Source: Devosia sp. (GTDB taxonomy: Bacteria; Pseudomonadota; Alphaproteobacteria; Rhizobiales; Devosiaceae). From it: a DNA stretch of 64,000 nucleotides. Position numbers and translations under genes: made by a program. Of this stretch, positions 1 to 13,725 are shown piece after piece (position 1 is the first letter of the stretch; each line of letters starts with the position of its first letter). The notes beneath the pieces were generated by a model. The model was not told where the DNA came from. It worked only from the letters and a program-made list of their open reading frames with translations, and did no database searches. The stretch spans positions 1 through 64,000 of the forward strand of contig NZ_JACZKG010000070.1 of assembly GCF_014860165.1 (NCBI RefSeq), read 5' to 3'.

Positions 1-154
1 CCCTTGATCCCGCCCCTCAAGGGGAGGGAGACGACTGCGAGATTTGCACACCGCACGCTTTCGCCACCGCGCGACCCCAAGGAATGCTCACGCACCTGTT
101 AGGGAACCGCACCTACCCCTGTGCGCATTATCCTTGCATAGACCCGCGCCAGCA

Positions 155-231
155 CGCGGGGCCCAGGGTGAAAGCCCCCAAATGCGAGGGAGGATGGGCC
201 AAAAACTCGCCTCCCCCGCGCTTCTTTTGGC
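155..231. repeat. Direct repeat, copy A (about 77 bp)
   Basis: This stretch recurs, in the same orientation and with a few substitutions, at about 768-843. Shared blocks include CAGGGTGAAAG, CCCAAATGCGA and GCGCTTCTTT. The two copies lie on either side of the GlsB-type gene. Neither copy is part of a convincing gene. The rest of the first 376 bases shows no gene that I can support. Confidence 0.7.
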
Positions 232-376
232 CAACGCGCGGCAAGCTTGTCCCATGTCGAATGAGTGCCCGTCGTTGCCACCCGTAAAGCGATGCGGCTT
301 GTGGAACGGCTTCGGTTCTGAAACCGAGTAGGCAAACGGGCCGACTGCCAGAAGGCAGCCGACCGGATTTTTCATG

Positions 377-658
377 TCAACGGCGCCAGAAGCCCCGGCC
401 ACCGCGACGCACCAGCCCCAAGACGACAAGCAGCAGGATCGCTCCCACGGTTGCATTGACAATCGACGCGACGATGCCGCTCCCAAGGATGATTCCAAGC
501 TGTGGTAACAACCAGCTGCCGATCAGTGCCCCGACTATGCCGACTGCGATGTTGCCCAAGATACCGAAGCCGTAGCCACGAACGATCTGGCCAGCAAGCC
601 ACCCAGCGACCGCCCCCACCAAGAGGATGATCAACAGGCTTTCCGTGCTCAATTGCAT
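377..658 (-). CDS. GlsB/YeaQ/YmgE family stress-response membrane protein
   Basis: A 93-residue, very hydrophobic protein belonging to the transglycosylase-associated / GlsB family of small inner-membrane proteins, which are often induced by envelope, acid or general stress; their exact role is not settled. Three hydrophobic segments are visible (about residues 7-25, 32-50 and 58-83), separated by short Gly-rich turns such as GxLGNIAVGIVGALIG, the family signature. It ends in a basic Arg-rich tail. Length is typical for the family. It stands alone, between two copies of a direct repeat. No clear promoter was identified. Confidence 0.85.
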   Translation of the reverse strand: MQLSTESLLIILLVGAVAGWLAGQIVRGYGFGILGNIAVGIVGALIGSWLLPQLGIILGSGIVASIVNATVGAILLLVVLGLVRRGGRGFWRR

Positions 659-767
659 TTTGTAGCTCCAGCGCCGAATGACGCCCTGCGGACGCTATAG
701 ACTCGCGAGTGTGAGGTCTATGATTGAGGCGGCTCCCCATCGCTTCCCAACGACGCATCCGCGAGCG

Positions 768-843
768 GACGTGGGGCCAGGGTGAAAGCGCCCAAATGCG
801 AAGGAGGAAGGGCCAGAAGCTCGCCTCCCCGCGCTTCTTTGGC
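768..843. repeat. Direct repeat, copy B (about 76 bp)
   Basis: Second copy of the repeat at 155-231, in the same orientation, starting about 110 bp upstream of the GlsB-type start codon. The copies differ at scattered single positions and by single-base indels, as expected of a dispersed intergenic repeat and not of a recent duplication. Confidence 0.7.
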
Positions 844-845
844 GT

Positions 846-1194
846 GGCATGAATGCCCAATCAGACATGACCGATTTGGGGTGGATAGCGGCCATGCCGA
901 TAACCAACGGCTGACGGCAGCTTCGCGCCAGAAGCAGTCGCAGAACGCCGCCCCGTCACTCACCTACGTTCACACTCGCCCAGCGCGGGGGTGTGGTTCG
1001 TTATCAAGGATGCTGGCTCAAGTTGGGCCGGTTAGCGCACGAGGCCCCTCAGACACTCTAGCGCAGTCGAACCGCCGTCGGACTAGGCAAGGCGATCAGG
1101 GACGGCAGGGGACAAGTGCATACACGCGCGTGGCCGCCTTTCGCGACGTTCTAACCGAGGTCTCAAGAAACAATCCCAGCTCAACTGCCGGTGG
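846..1194. other. Gene-poor stretch, nothing recognised
   Basis: About 350 bases between repeat copy B and the acidic secreted protein gene. Open frames cross it, but none has a good ribosome-binding site, a recognisable product or homologous-looking motifs. I see no RNA gene or clear hairpin. Confidence 0.5.
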
Positions 1195-1545
1195 TCACCT
1201 AGTTGGTCGCCTTAAGACCGAATGGGAATTGAGGACGCCGTTCGTCCCGCCAACGTCGAGAGTTGTGAGGTCAACGGTGTTGGGCTTTTTGATCCTCTTG
1301 CCGTTCGCGTCGAGTATGTAGTTGCCGTTCTCGTCGACTAGGTACTCGGCATCTGCGGTGTCTGAGACATCTGCGGTGTCTGCGGCATCTGCGGCGTCTG
1401 AGACGTCACCGGCATTTTCTCCGCCGTCATCACTACCACCGTCGCCGCCATCCTCCTGTGCGTAGGCCGGCGGGCTATGGGCGACCAAAAAGCTCGGAAC
1501 CCCAAAGCCTATCATCAACATCATGAATGCACGCGACAGGCTCAT
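1195..1545 (-). CDS. Hypothetical secreted acidic protein with Asp/Ala repeats
   Basis: Predicted 116-residue protein of unknown function. The start at 1545 is chosen because AGGAACGA lies about 5-8 bases upstream; an in-frame ATG at 1587 would spoil the signal peptide. Residues 1-30 form a signal peptide ending near AYA-QE. The mature part opens with a Gly/Asp-rich stretch and then short repeats of the type ADAAD / ADVSD, encoded by imperfect 12-15 bp DNA repeats at about 1345-1410. After this comes a segment containing YLVDENGNYILDANGKRIKK. That segment is rich in Asp and Asn and could bind a divalent cation, but this is only a guess. Confidence 0.55.
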   Translation of the reverse strand: MSLSRAFMMLMIGFGVPSFLVAHSPPAYAQEDGGDGGSDDGGENAGDVSDAADAADTADVSDTADAEYLVDENGNYILDANGKRIKKPNTVDLTTLDVGGTNGVLNSHSVLRRPTR

Positions 1546-1912
1546 GGCTTCGTTCCTAAACAAAAGGATGCGAGCTGAGACGACCACGGCCTCTCAACAA
1601 TAGCAAGGACGTCCGGGGAACGTGATCCGCAGTTGTTCCGTATCCGGCACTTTGCCAGCCATGAACAGCAGTTCCGGCAGGCTAACTCTCCCACGTATGG
1701 CCGGGTACTACGCCCTTAAGTGCTTACGTCAGCATACCGAGAGCACAGCTCTTTCGCTGGCTGACAAGTTCGCCGCTCGCCGGAACACCGCGATCCCTGA
1801 GATTGCGGTATCCGATGCAGCGTCGTGAGTGGCTGCTTCGGGCCAAAAGCGGTCATCGCGGGACGAAACTCAAACGGCCGAAACGGGGTCGACTGCGGTC
1901 AAAGTCCACGCC
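1546..1912. other. Intergenic stretch, nothing recognised
   Basis: About 365 bases upstream of the acidic secreted protein gene and downstream of dnaE. It should contain the promoter of the secreted protein gene and the 3' end of the dnaE transcript. I could not find a convincing terminator or gene. Confidence 0.4.
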
Positions 1913-5371
<3,459 letters not shown>

Positions 5372-5438
5372 GCATGACCTTTAGCATCAGCGCCGGGTGA
5401 TCCCCACCTCACCGTGGGCGCAATCCACAACGGGATCG

Positions 5439-5537
5439 TCACACGAGTCGGGTGATCACATCCATCCAGGTGAGCGAGCCGATGGTGAAGGCCCCAAGCG
5501 TGACGAAGGCGGCGAAGTCCTTGATGAAAGTGAGCAT
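5439..5537 (-). CDS. Predicted SOS-controlled membrane micro-protein (32 residues)
   Basis: A short frame, MLTFIKDFAAFVTLG followed by AFTIGSLTWMDVITRLV. The start is set by GGGAG six bases upstream; an ATG at 5543 directly abuts that GGGAG and is less likely. It has one hydrophobic segment (about residues 8-28), a Lys near the start and an Arg near the end, so it looks like a single-pass inner-membrane peptide. Its promoter region holds a consensus alphaproteobacterial LexA box. LexA-repressed single-pass micro-proteins are known from Caulobacter, where SidA (29 residues) blocks division at FtsW. Function here is inferred from size, membrane segment and promoter only; I see no clear sequence match. 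Confidence 0.6.
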   Translation of the reverse strand: MLTFIKDFAAFVTLGAFTIGSLTWMDVITRLV

Positions 5538-5561
5538 CTGCATCTCCCGTGTTGCTATAAT

Positions 5562-5593
5562 GTTCTTATAAGTTCGTCTTTTGTTCTTGTCGA
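5562..5593 (-). promoter_or_regulatory. LexA (SOS) box within a sigma70-type promoter
   Basis: On the minus strand, GAACAAAAGACGAAC (5586-5572) matches the alphaproteobacterial LexA site GAAC-N7-GAAC exactly. A third GAAC follows after six bases (5565-5562). The box fills the spacer between TCGACA (5593-5588) and TATAAG (5570-5565), which are 17 bases apart as in a sigma70 promoter. LexA bound here would cover the promoter core. The first downstream gene is the 32-residue micro-ORF, about 25 bases on. Confidence 0.7.
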
Positions 5594-5709
5594 GGGACAA
5601 GAGCGGGAACAGCGGGGATTGGGCCTGCGTGGTTAGCGAAGTGTTAGGAAATGTTCACGGAGCGTTAGCGTCGACGGGCCGCACGAGTGAATCGGCGGCC
5701 CGCCGGAGG

Positions 5710-7191
5710 TCAGTGACCCAGCACGATATCGGCATCGGCTTTCTGGTGGATGCCGAGATTGTCGACGATCGTGGCGCTGGCCTTGTTGAGGCCGCTGAGG
5801 GACACGTCCACCCCCTGCTTGCGGAACTTGAGCACCGCCTTGTCGATGCTGGCGACGCTGGAAATGTCCCAGATATGGGCATGGGTCAGGTCGATGATCA
5901 CGCGGCTGACCTTCTCGTTGAAATCGAAGGCCGCCATGAACTGCTCGGCGGACGCGAAGAACAACTGGCCCTGCACGTGATAGACACGCACCTTGCCGTC
6001 CTCGCTCAGTTCCTTGCGGACGTCGAAGATCTGAGAAATCTTCCAGGCGAAGAACACGCCGGACAGCAGCACCCCCACCAGCACACCGATGGCCAGGTTA
6101 TGCGTCCCCACCACGAAGGCGACCGTGGAGAGCATGACGAAGGAGGAGCTGCGCGGATGCTCGCGCAGATTGAGGATCGAGCGCCAGTCGAAGGTGCCGA
6201 TCGACACCATGATCATGACGGCGACCAGCGCCGGCATGGGAATGATGCGCAGCAGATCGCCCAGCAGCACCATCAGGACCAGCAGGTAGCCCCCCGCGAG
6301 GAAGGTCGAGAGCCGCCCGCGTCCACCCGAGGCGACATTGATGCCCGATTGGCCGATCATGGCGCAGCCCGCCATGCCGCCGAAAAAGGCAGAGGCGATG
6401 TTGGCCATGCCCTGCCCCAGACTTTCCTGGCGCTTGTCGCTCGAGGTGTCCGTCGCCTCATCGACGATCTGCGCCGTCATCAGCGATTCCAGCAGACCCA
6501 CCGCCGCCACGGCGACGGCGTAGGGCAGGATTATCCAGAGCATGTCGAGACTTAGCGGCACCTGCGGAATCAGAAGTTCAGGCAGCGAGCGCGGCAGCTC
6601 GCCCATCTGTCCGACGGTATGGACATCGAAGCCCCAATACCAGGCAGCGAGGGTGAGCACGATGATGGCCACCAGCGGCGACGGCACCAGGGTGGTAATG
6701 CGGGGAAACAGGTAGATGATGGCAAGGGCGGCAGCGAGCAGCGGATAGGTCATCCACGGCACGCCGATCAGCTCGGGCAATTGCGCCATGAAGATCAAGA
6801 TCGCCAGCGCATTGACGAAGCCGGTCATCACCGACTTCGAGACAAAGCGCATGACCCGGTGCAGGTTGAGCCAGCCAGCGAGCAGTTGCAGCAACCCGGC
6901 CAAGATGGTGGCGGCCAGCAGATATTGCAGGCCATGGTCGCGCACCAGCGACCCCATCAGCACCGCGGTTGCCGCCGTGGCGGCCGAGATCATCGCCGGA
7001 CGGCCGCCCACGAAGGAAATGACAATGGCGATGACCACGGAGGCATAGAGCCCCACCTTGGGATCGACGCCTGCAATGATGGAAAAGGCGATGGCCTCGG
7101 GAACAAGTGCCAGCGCCACCACGAGGCCGGACAGGGCATCGCCCCTGATATTGCCGAACCACTCGCGGCGGTATTGGTCGAGATTGAACAT
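5710..7191 (-). CDS. SulP family inorganic anion transporter with STAS domain
   Basis: A 493-residue permease of the SulP/SLC26 family, which moves sulfate, bicarbonate or other anions across the inner membrane. The N-terminal part has the family signature ([20 protein letters not shown] and [20 protein letters not shown]) and about ten to twelve membrane segments. The C-terminal part, from about residue 390, is a cytoplasmic STAS domain ([18 protein letters not shown], then [16 protein letters not shown]). The start [11 protein letters not shown] is preferred over an in-frame ATG 13 codons upstream because family members begin here, although no good ribosome-binding site is visible. The transported anion cannot be told from sequence. 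Confidence 0.9.
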   Translation of the reverse strand: MFNLDQYRREWFGNIRGDALSGLVVALALVPEAIAFSIIAGVDPKVGLYASVVIAIVISFVGGRPAMISAATAATAVLMGSLVRDHGLQYLLAATILAGLLQLLAGWLNLHRVMRFVSKSVMTGFVNALAILIFMAQLPELIGVPWMTYPLLAAALAIIYLFPRITTLVPSPLVAIIVLTLAAWYWGFDVHTVGQMGELPRSLPELLIPQVPLSLDMLWIILPYAVAVAAVGLLESLMTAQIVDEATDTSSDKRQESLGQGMANIASAFFGGMAGCAMIGQSGINVASGGRGRLSTFLAGGYLLVLMVLLGDLLRIIPMPALVAVMIMVSIGTFDWRSILNLREHPRSSSFVMLSTVAFVVGTHNLAIGVLVGVLLSGVFFAWKISQIFDVRKELSEDGKVRVYHVQGQLFFASAEQFMAAFDFNEKVSRVIIDLTHAHIWDISSVASIDKAVLKFRKQGVDVSLSGLNKASATIVDNLGIHQKADADIVLGH

Positions 7192-7434
7192 GGATGAAAC
7201 CCAACAGGCATCCCGCGCGGCAACGCACATCAGCGGAAGCGATTAGTTGGTGACCGGGGGATAGGCGCCCGGAGAAGCCACCCGGGACAGGGCCCGAGTC
7301 CGACGAAGGCCCTCCTGATGACGGCATGCAGCCAAAAAATCAACCGCCAAAACCGCATGGCCCGCGCCCACCCGCACGAGCGGCTTGCGCAGCGGCGACA
7401 GACTCGCTCAATGTCGGCCAACCCCGGAGCCGCG

Positions 7435-8088
7435 ATGACGCCCACCCCTCAACTCAGCCTTGGCCTGTTGCTGACGGGCGCCGCCGGATTCGTCGATGTG
7501 GTGGGCTTCATCGAGCTGGGCGGCCACTTCACCTCGTTCATGAGCGGCAACATCACCCAGCTGGGCGATGCGCTGGCGCTGGGCGCCTGGCCAGTGGCGC
7601 GGATCACCGCCTCGCTGGTGGTCTTGTTCCTGCTCGGCAGCATTGCGGGGTCCACCCTGGCCTTGATGGCCGGCCCGCGCTGGGGCTCGGCCGCCGTGAC
7701 CGGCCTCGTCGTGGCCACCTTCACCCTCACGCTCGTCCTGGCTTTTTTGGGCTTTTCACCCAACCAGTTCATGCTGACCATGGCCGCAGGCGCCGGCGCC
7801 CAGAACGCCATCCTGCCCTCGACAGGCTCGGTGCGCCTGGGCACCACTTTCGTCACCGGCACATTGTTCGCCACCGGCCAGGACCTAGCCCGCGCCATCT
7901 ACCGCCTCGCCCCACCCTGGCGCTGGGCCCAGCACCTGCTGGTGTGGCTATCGCTACTGCTGGGCGGATTGCTGGGGGGCTTGGGCTACCGGGTGATGGG
8001 GATCAACGTACTGCTGGTCCCGGGCGCGGTCTATCTGGGGTTTCTGGTGGCGTTTGTGGTTCGGCGGCCGAGCAAGGTCGTGCCTTAG
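7435..8088 (+). CDS. DUF1275 (YoaK-like) membrane protein
   Basis: A 217-residue, six-segment membrane protein of the DUF1275 family, of unknown biochemical role. The family hallmarks are FVDVVGFIELGGHFTSFMSG near the N-terminus and a central AAGAGAQNAI motif. The start at 7435 has GGAG six bases upstream; in-frame ATGs further up would add a non-conserved hydrophilic leader. It is divergent from the SulP gene, with 243 bases between the starts. Confidence 0.85.
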   Translation: MTPTPQLSLGLLLTGAAGFVDVVGFIELGGHFTSFMSGNITQLGDALALGAWPVARITASLVVLFLLGSIAGSTLALMAGPRWGSAAVTGLVVATFTLTLVLAFLGFSPNQFMLTMAAGAGAQNAILPSTGSVRLGTTFVTGTLFATGQDLARAIYRLAPPWRWAQHLLVWLSLLLGGLLGGLGYRVMGINVLLVPGAVYLGFLVAFVVRRPSKVVP

Positions 8089-8291
8089 TTGGTCTGGTTC
8101 GGTTCTCCGCTAGATCGGCGCTCGCTGGTTTCCTTAGCGAAGTAGCGCCCCAATGGATTTCCCGTCACCTTCTTGCAATGGGCCTTCACTGATCCGCGAA
8201 TACGGCTGGCGGCGCGTGCCTTCCCCTACCCGCCCGGGCATTGCCGCGCCGCGATGGGGACGCTAGGTTCCGGGCTTTCCTGGGGGGATAG

Positions 8292-8759
8292 ATGCTGGAT
8301 CTCAAAACGCCTGAGCTGCAGCCTTTCTGTACGCTGGAGGTCGAAGTCGGGACCGTGCGGAGCCTCGGAATGGGGCGGCTCGGCCAGCGGCGCATCATTC
8401 CCATCACGGGCGGCCGGGTCAGCGGTCCGCGCGTCAGTGGCAGGATACTGCCGGGGGGCGCGGACTGGATGACCACGACCCACGACGGCGTGTCGCTGAT
8501 GGAAGCCCGCTATGCGTTCGAAACCGATGACGGGGCGATCATCGAGATCATCGACCAAGGCTTCCGCCACGGACCCGAAGCCGTGATGCGCAGCCTCGTG
8601 GCCGGGGAGGCCGTGTCGCCTGACGATTACTACATGCGCTCCACCATCCGGCTCGAGACGGGCCACCCGGCCTACGCCTTTGTCAACCGGATGGTCTTTG
8701 TCGGGACTGGCGCCAAGACGGCGACCGGGGTCCAGGTCAACATCTATGCCGTCGCATGA
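8292..8759 (+). CDS. DUF3237 domain protein
   Basis: A 155-residue soluble protein matching the DUF3237 family over its whole length. Family-typical stretches are GRRIIPITGGRVSGPRVSG and ILPGGADWMTTTHDGVSLM, followed by YAFETDDGAIIEI; they build a small beta-barrel. Function is not established. It sits 70 bases ahead of an FAD monooxygenase on the same strand and may share its transcript. The ribosome-binding site is GGGGGGATAG directly ahead of the ATG. The 200 bases upstream hold no gene. Confidence 0.85.
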   Translation: MLDLKTPELQPFCTLEVEVGTVRSLGMGRLGQRRIIPITGGRVSGPRVSGRILPGGADWMTTTHDGVSLMEARYAFETDDGAIIEIIDQGFRHGPEAVMRSLVAGEAVSPDDYYMRSTIRLETGHPAYAFVNRMVFVGTGAKTATGVQVNIYAVA

Positions 8760-8829
8760 CGCGGGCGTTGGACTTGGTCCAGCGGCTCGTCTATGACCGT
8801 TATGAAACATAACAATTGGGCGGGGGAAC

Positions 8830-10128
8830 GTGTCCGAACCACATGTCATCATAGCCGGCGGCGGTATCGGCGGCCTGGCAACGGCGCTCACGCTGCAACA
8901 GATCGGCGTCCCGTTCACGGTGTTCGAGTCGGTCCGCGAGCTTGCGCCGCTGGGCGTGGGCATCAACATTCAGCCCAATGCGGTGCGGGAGCTCTATGAT
9001 CTCGGCATCGGGCCCGATCTGCTCGACACGGTCGGCATCCCGGCGCGGGAATGGGCGCTGGTCGGGCTGAACGGCAACGACGTCTATTCCGAGCCGCGCG
9101 GCCTGCTCGCCGGCTACAATTGGCCGCAATATGCGGTGCATCGCGGCCCGTTCCATATGCTGCTCCATCGGACCCTGGTGGAGCGCGCCGGCCCTGGTGT
9201 CGTCAAGCTCGGGCACAGGGTGACGGGCTACGAGAAGAATTCAGATGGGACGGTCACTGCACTCGTGCAAAAGGCCGACGGCACCCTGCTGCGCGAGAAG
9301 GGCACCCTGCTGCTCGCGGCGGACGGCATTCATTCCGCGATCCGCGCCACCATGCATCCCGACCAGCCGCCCATCCACTGGGGTGGCGCCATCATGTGGC
9401 GCGGCACCACACTGGCCAAACCGATCAGGACCGGCTCGTCTTTCGTCGGTCTCGGCACGCACCGGCATCGCGTCGTGTTCTATCCGATTTCCCATCCCGA
9501 TCCCCAGACCGGGCTGGCCATGATCAACTGGATCGCCGAGCTGACCGTCGACGCCAACGAGGGGCGCAACACCAGCGGCTGGTTCAGGCCGGTCGCGGTC
9601 GAGGAATTTGCCCACCATTTCGCGGGCTGGACGTATGACTGGCTCGACGTGCCCGACCTGCTGGCGCGGTCGGACGTGGCCTATGAGAACCCCATGATCG
9701 ACCGGGACCCGGTCTCCACCTGGCAGGATGGGCCGGTGGCGCTGATGGGTGATGCGGCACACGCCATGTATCCAACCGGCTCCAACGGCGCCAGCCAGGC
9801 CATCATGGATGCCCGCCATCTCGGGGCGGCCATGCTGGAGCATGGGGTGACGCCAGCGGCCCTGGCCGCCTACGACGCCAGGTTCTGCGGACCAATCTCG
9901 CAGCTTGTGCTGCGCAACCGGGGCGCCGGCCCGTTTGGTCTGCTCAATCTCGTCGACGAGCGCTGCGCGGGCAAATTCGACAATATCGACGATGTGGTGC
10001 CGCCCGACGAGCGCAACGCGTTCGTGGCCAAGTACAAGGCCGCAGCCGGTTTTGCGATTGAACAATTGAACAATGCCCGGCCCACCATCGCGGCTGGCGC
10101 AAGCGTGCGTTCGATGGTCGAGGCGTAA
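8830..10128 (+). CDS. FAD-dependent monooxygenase (aromatic hydroxylase-like)
   Basis: A 432-residue class A flavoprotein monooxygenase, of the group with salicylate and 3-hydroxybenzoate hydroxylases and PhzS-like enzymes. These use NAD(P)H and oxygen to hydroxylate an aromatic or related ring. The FAD-binding GGGIGGLATAL lies at residues 10-20, the DG motif (LAADGIHSAIR) near 162 and the GD motif (ALMGDAAHAMYPTGSNG) near 306. It starts at GTG with GGGGG a few bases upstream. Its neighbour is a DUF3237 gene. The substrate cannot be assigned from sequence. Confidence 0.88.
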   Translation: MSEPHVIIAGGGIGGLATALTLQQIGVPFTVFESVRELAPLGVGINIQPNAVRELYDLGIGPDLLDTVGIPAREWALVGLNGNDVYSEPRGLLAGYNWPQYAVHRGPFHMLLHRTLVERAGPGVVKLGHRVTGYEKNSDGTVTALVQKADGTLLREKGTLLLAADGIHSAIRATMHPDQPPIHWGGAIMWRGTTLAKPIRTGSSFVGLGTHRHRVVFYPISHPDPQTGLAMINWIAELTVDANEGRNTSGWFRPVAVEEFAHHFAGWTYDWLDVPDLLARSDVAYENPMIDRDPVSTWQDGPVALMGDAAHAMYPTGSNGASQAIMDARHLGAAMLEHGVTPAALAAYDARFCGPISQLVLRNRGAGPFGLLNLVDERCAGKFDNIDDVVPPDERNAFVAKYKAAAGFAIEQLNNARPTIAAGASVRSMVEA

Positions 10129-10156
10129 CCGCACCGTTACGCAACGACCGCAGAAG

Positions 10157-10185
10157 CAAAAGGCCCGGATGCTCCGGGCCTTTGT
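10157..10185. terminator. Bidirectional intrinsic terminator
   Basis: A GC-rich hairpin with arms AAAGGCCCGGA and TCCGGGCCTTT and a three-base loop. A-rich and T-rich flanks are present on both sides, so it can serve both the monooxygenase gene (plus strand) and clpA (minus strand), which converge here. Confidence 0.85.
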
Positions 10186-10187
10186 TC

Positions 10188-12527
<2,340 letters not shown>

Positions 12528-12536
12528 ATGATGTTC

Positions 12537-13004
12537 CTATTGCTTTTCCATCACGCATTGCAGCGGATGCTGGTTCTTGCGTGCCGTATCCATGACGCGT
12601 GTGACCTTGGTCTCGGCCACTTCGTATGGATATACGCCGCACTCACCCACCCCCTTCTGGTGAACGTGCAGCATGATCTGCATGGCGTCTTCACGCGATT
12701 TGTTGAAGACATCCTGCAAGACCAGAACGACGAATTCCATCGGCGTGTAGTCGTCGTTGAGGAGCAGCACCCGGTAGAGATTCGGGCGCTTGGTCTTGGG
12801 ACGGGTCTTGGTGATCGTCCCGGTCTCGGTGCTGCCTTTGCCATCCCCGCCCTTGCCAGGATCGTCCTCCTTGGGCCCCGCATGGGCGGGCACAGGCACC
12901 AGTCGCAGCGCGGCTGGGGCCTCATCGGTCAAAGCGAGGAGGTCATTGGCATACATGGGATACATCTGTCGTAGAGGAAAACGAAGCAGCATGGTGAGGA
13001 CCAT
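12537..13004 (-). CDS. clpS: ATP-dependent Clp protease adaptor ClpS
   Basis: Adaptor that binds N-degron substrates and hands them to ClpA. The conserved core begins near residue 75 ([16 protein letters not shown], with the Asn-Asp-Asp substrate pocket) and ends at HPLQCVMEK. Before it lies an unusual extension of about 70 residues, rich in Pro, Lys and Gly. ATG codons at 13004, 12992, 12965 and 12956 are all possible starts and none has a good ribosome-binding site, so the N-terminus is uncertain. Operon with clpA. Confidence 0.93.
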   Translation of the reverse strand: MVLTMLLRFPLRQMYPMYANDLLALTDEAPAALRLVPVPAHAGPKEDDPGKGGDGKGSTETGTITKTRPKTKRPNLYRVLLLNDDYTPMEFVVLVLQDVFNKSREDAMQIMLHVHQKGVGECGVYPYEVAETKVTRVMDTARKNQHPLQCVMEKQ

Positions 13005-13100
13005 TATGTAGGCAAAAGATCGCCGGTGTTAAGGGGCAATGGTTCTCGATTTTGTGAAGGGGTGACGAGGGGCTTAGCCCTGCCCCTTCCTCAACCACGG

Positions 13101-13134
13101 GGTCATTCCCGCGCAGGCGGGAATCTCCGTTGCC
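13101..13134. repeat. Palindromic repeat, left arm of the GIY-YIG unit
   Basis: A 34-base repeat that contains its own palindrome (ATTCCCGC, four bases, GCGGGAAT-type arms). It matches the reverse complement of 13468-13501 at 33 of 34 positions; the single difference lies in the palindrome loop. It is REP-like in size and structure. Confidence 0.85.
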
Positions 13135-13163
13135 AAACGACGAACGCGCGCCAGCTTACCCTA

Positions 13164-13463
13164 ATGGCGCCCTTCGGACGGTACTTTGTTTACATCCTCG
13201 CGAGCCGAAAGTACGGCGCGATCTATGTTGGCGTCACCGGCAATCTGATTGCCCGGACTTACGTCCATCGCGAGGACATCCTCGATGGCTTTTCGTCCCG
13301 TTACAAAACGCACTTGCTGGTCTTCTATGAGCAGCACAGGGACCCAATCGAGGCGATTACTCGGGAAAAGCGGATCAAGAAATGGCTTCGCCCATGGAAG
13401 ATCCGGTTGATCGAGGAAAACAACCCGGAGTGGCGGGACCTCTACCCCGATCTGCTGGGATAG
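13164..13463 (+). CDS. GIY-YIG nuclease family protein (COG2827-like)
   Basis: A 99-residue protein consisting of one GIY-YIG domain. The GIY element is FVYILASRKYGAIYVGVT, with YVG standing for YIG. Arg and His follow in a helix, and the catalytic Glu is in ITREKRIKKW. The C-terminal EENNPEWRDLYPDL is typical of the short UPF0213/COG2827 class. Their biological role is unknown. The start MAPFGRYFVY is chosen because earlier codons run through the palindromic repeat. The ribosome-binding site is poor. The gene is enclosed by inverted palindromic repeats. Confidence 0.85.
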   Translation: MAPFGRYFVYILASRKYGAIYVGVTGNLIARTYVHREDILDGFSSRYKTHLLVFYEQHRDPIEAITREKRIKKWLRPWKIRLIEENNPEWRDLYPDLLG

Positions 13464-13467
13464 CCCC

Positions 13468-13501
13468 GGCAACGGAGATTCCCGCCTTCGCGGGAATGAC
13501 C
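13468..13501. repeat. Palindromic repeat, right arm of the GIY-YIG unit
   Basis: Reverse complement of 13101-13134 with one mismatch. Its inner palindrome has arms ATTCCCGC and GCGGGAAT around CTTC, the same core and loop as the solo copy at 28712-28739. Between this repeat and the next gene lie about 220 bases. They include a small hairpin (CGGGCGC-AGAA-GCGCCCG, 13686-13703) just upstream of the carboxypeptidase start. Confidence 0.85.
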
Positions 13502-13725
13502 CGGTGGGTGTGCAGGGTCTTGGATCCCTCCACCCCCTCACCCATCCGTGACCACCTTTCCACACCCCCGCCTAAATCGCTCGCATTTTACGGAATGGTA
13601 ACGGCGCGGGCCTATTCTCTCACGGATAGAGGACTGTTCGGGAGCGTGGGGCTCACCCGGATGGTCCACCCAGTTGTGTTGCGTACGGGCGCAGAAGCGC
13701 CCGAGAGTAAAGTTTGGAGTACCGG

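Larger units (their letters stand above)
13101..13501. mobile_element. Candidate REP-bounded GIY-YIG unit (about 400 bp)
   Basis: The unit consists of 34-base inverted repeats (33 of 34 matching) with a GIY-YIG nuclease gene filling the space between them; the stop codon is only four bases from the right repeat. There are no other genes inside. The compact repeat-gene-repeat layout looks like a small mobile or mobilisable element whose enzyme could act on the palindromes. This is inference: no target-site duplication is obvious, and no empty site is available for comparison. A solo palindrome of the same family lies at 28712-28739. Confidence 0.5.

Noticed and set aside
782-1321. A 179-codon plus-strand frame
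   Set aside because: No ribosome-binding site, no domain; it starts in a dispersed repeat and overlaps the better supported secreted-protein gene on the other strand.
1345-1410. Short repeats resembling a CRISPR or VNTR
   Set aside because: They are imperfect 12-15 bp units inside a coding frame and encode a regular Asp/Ala motif; no spacers are present.
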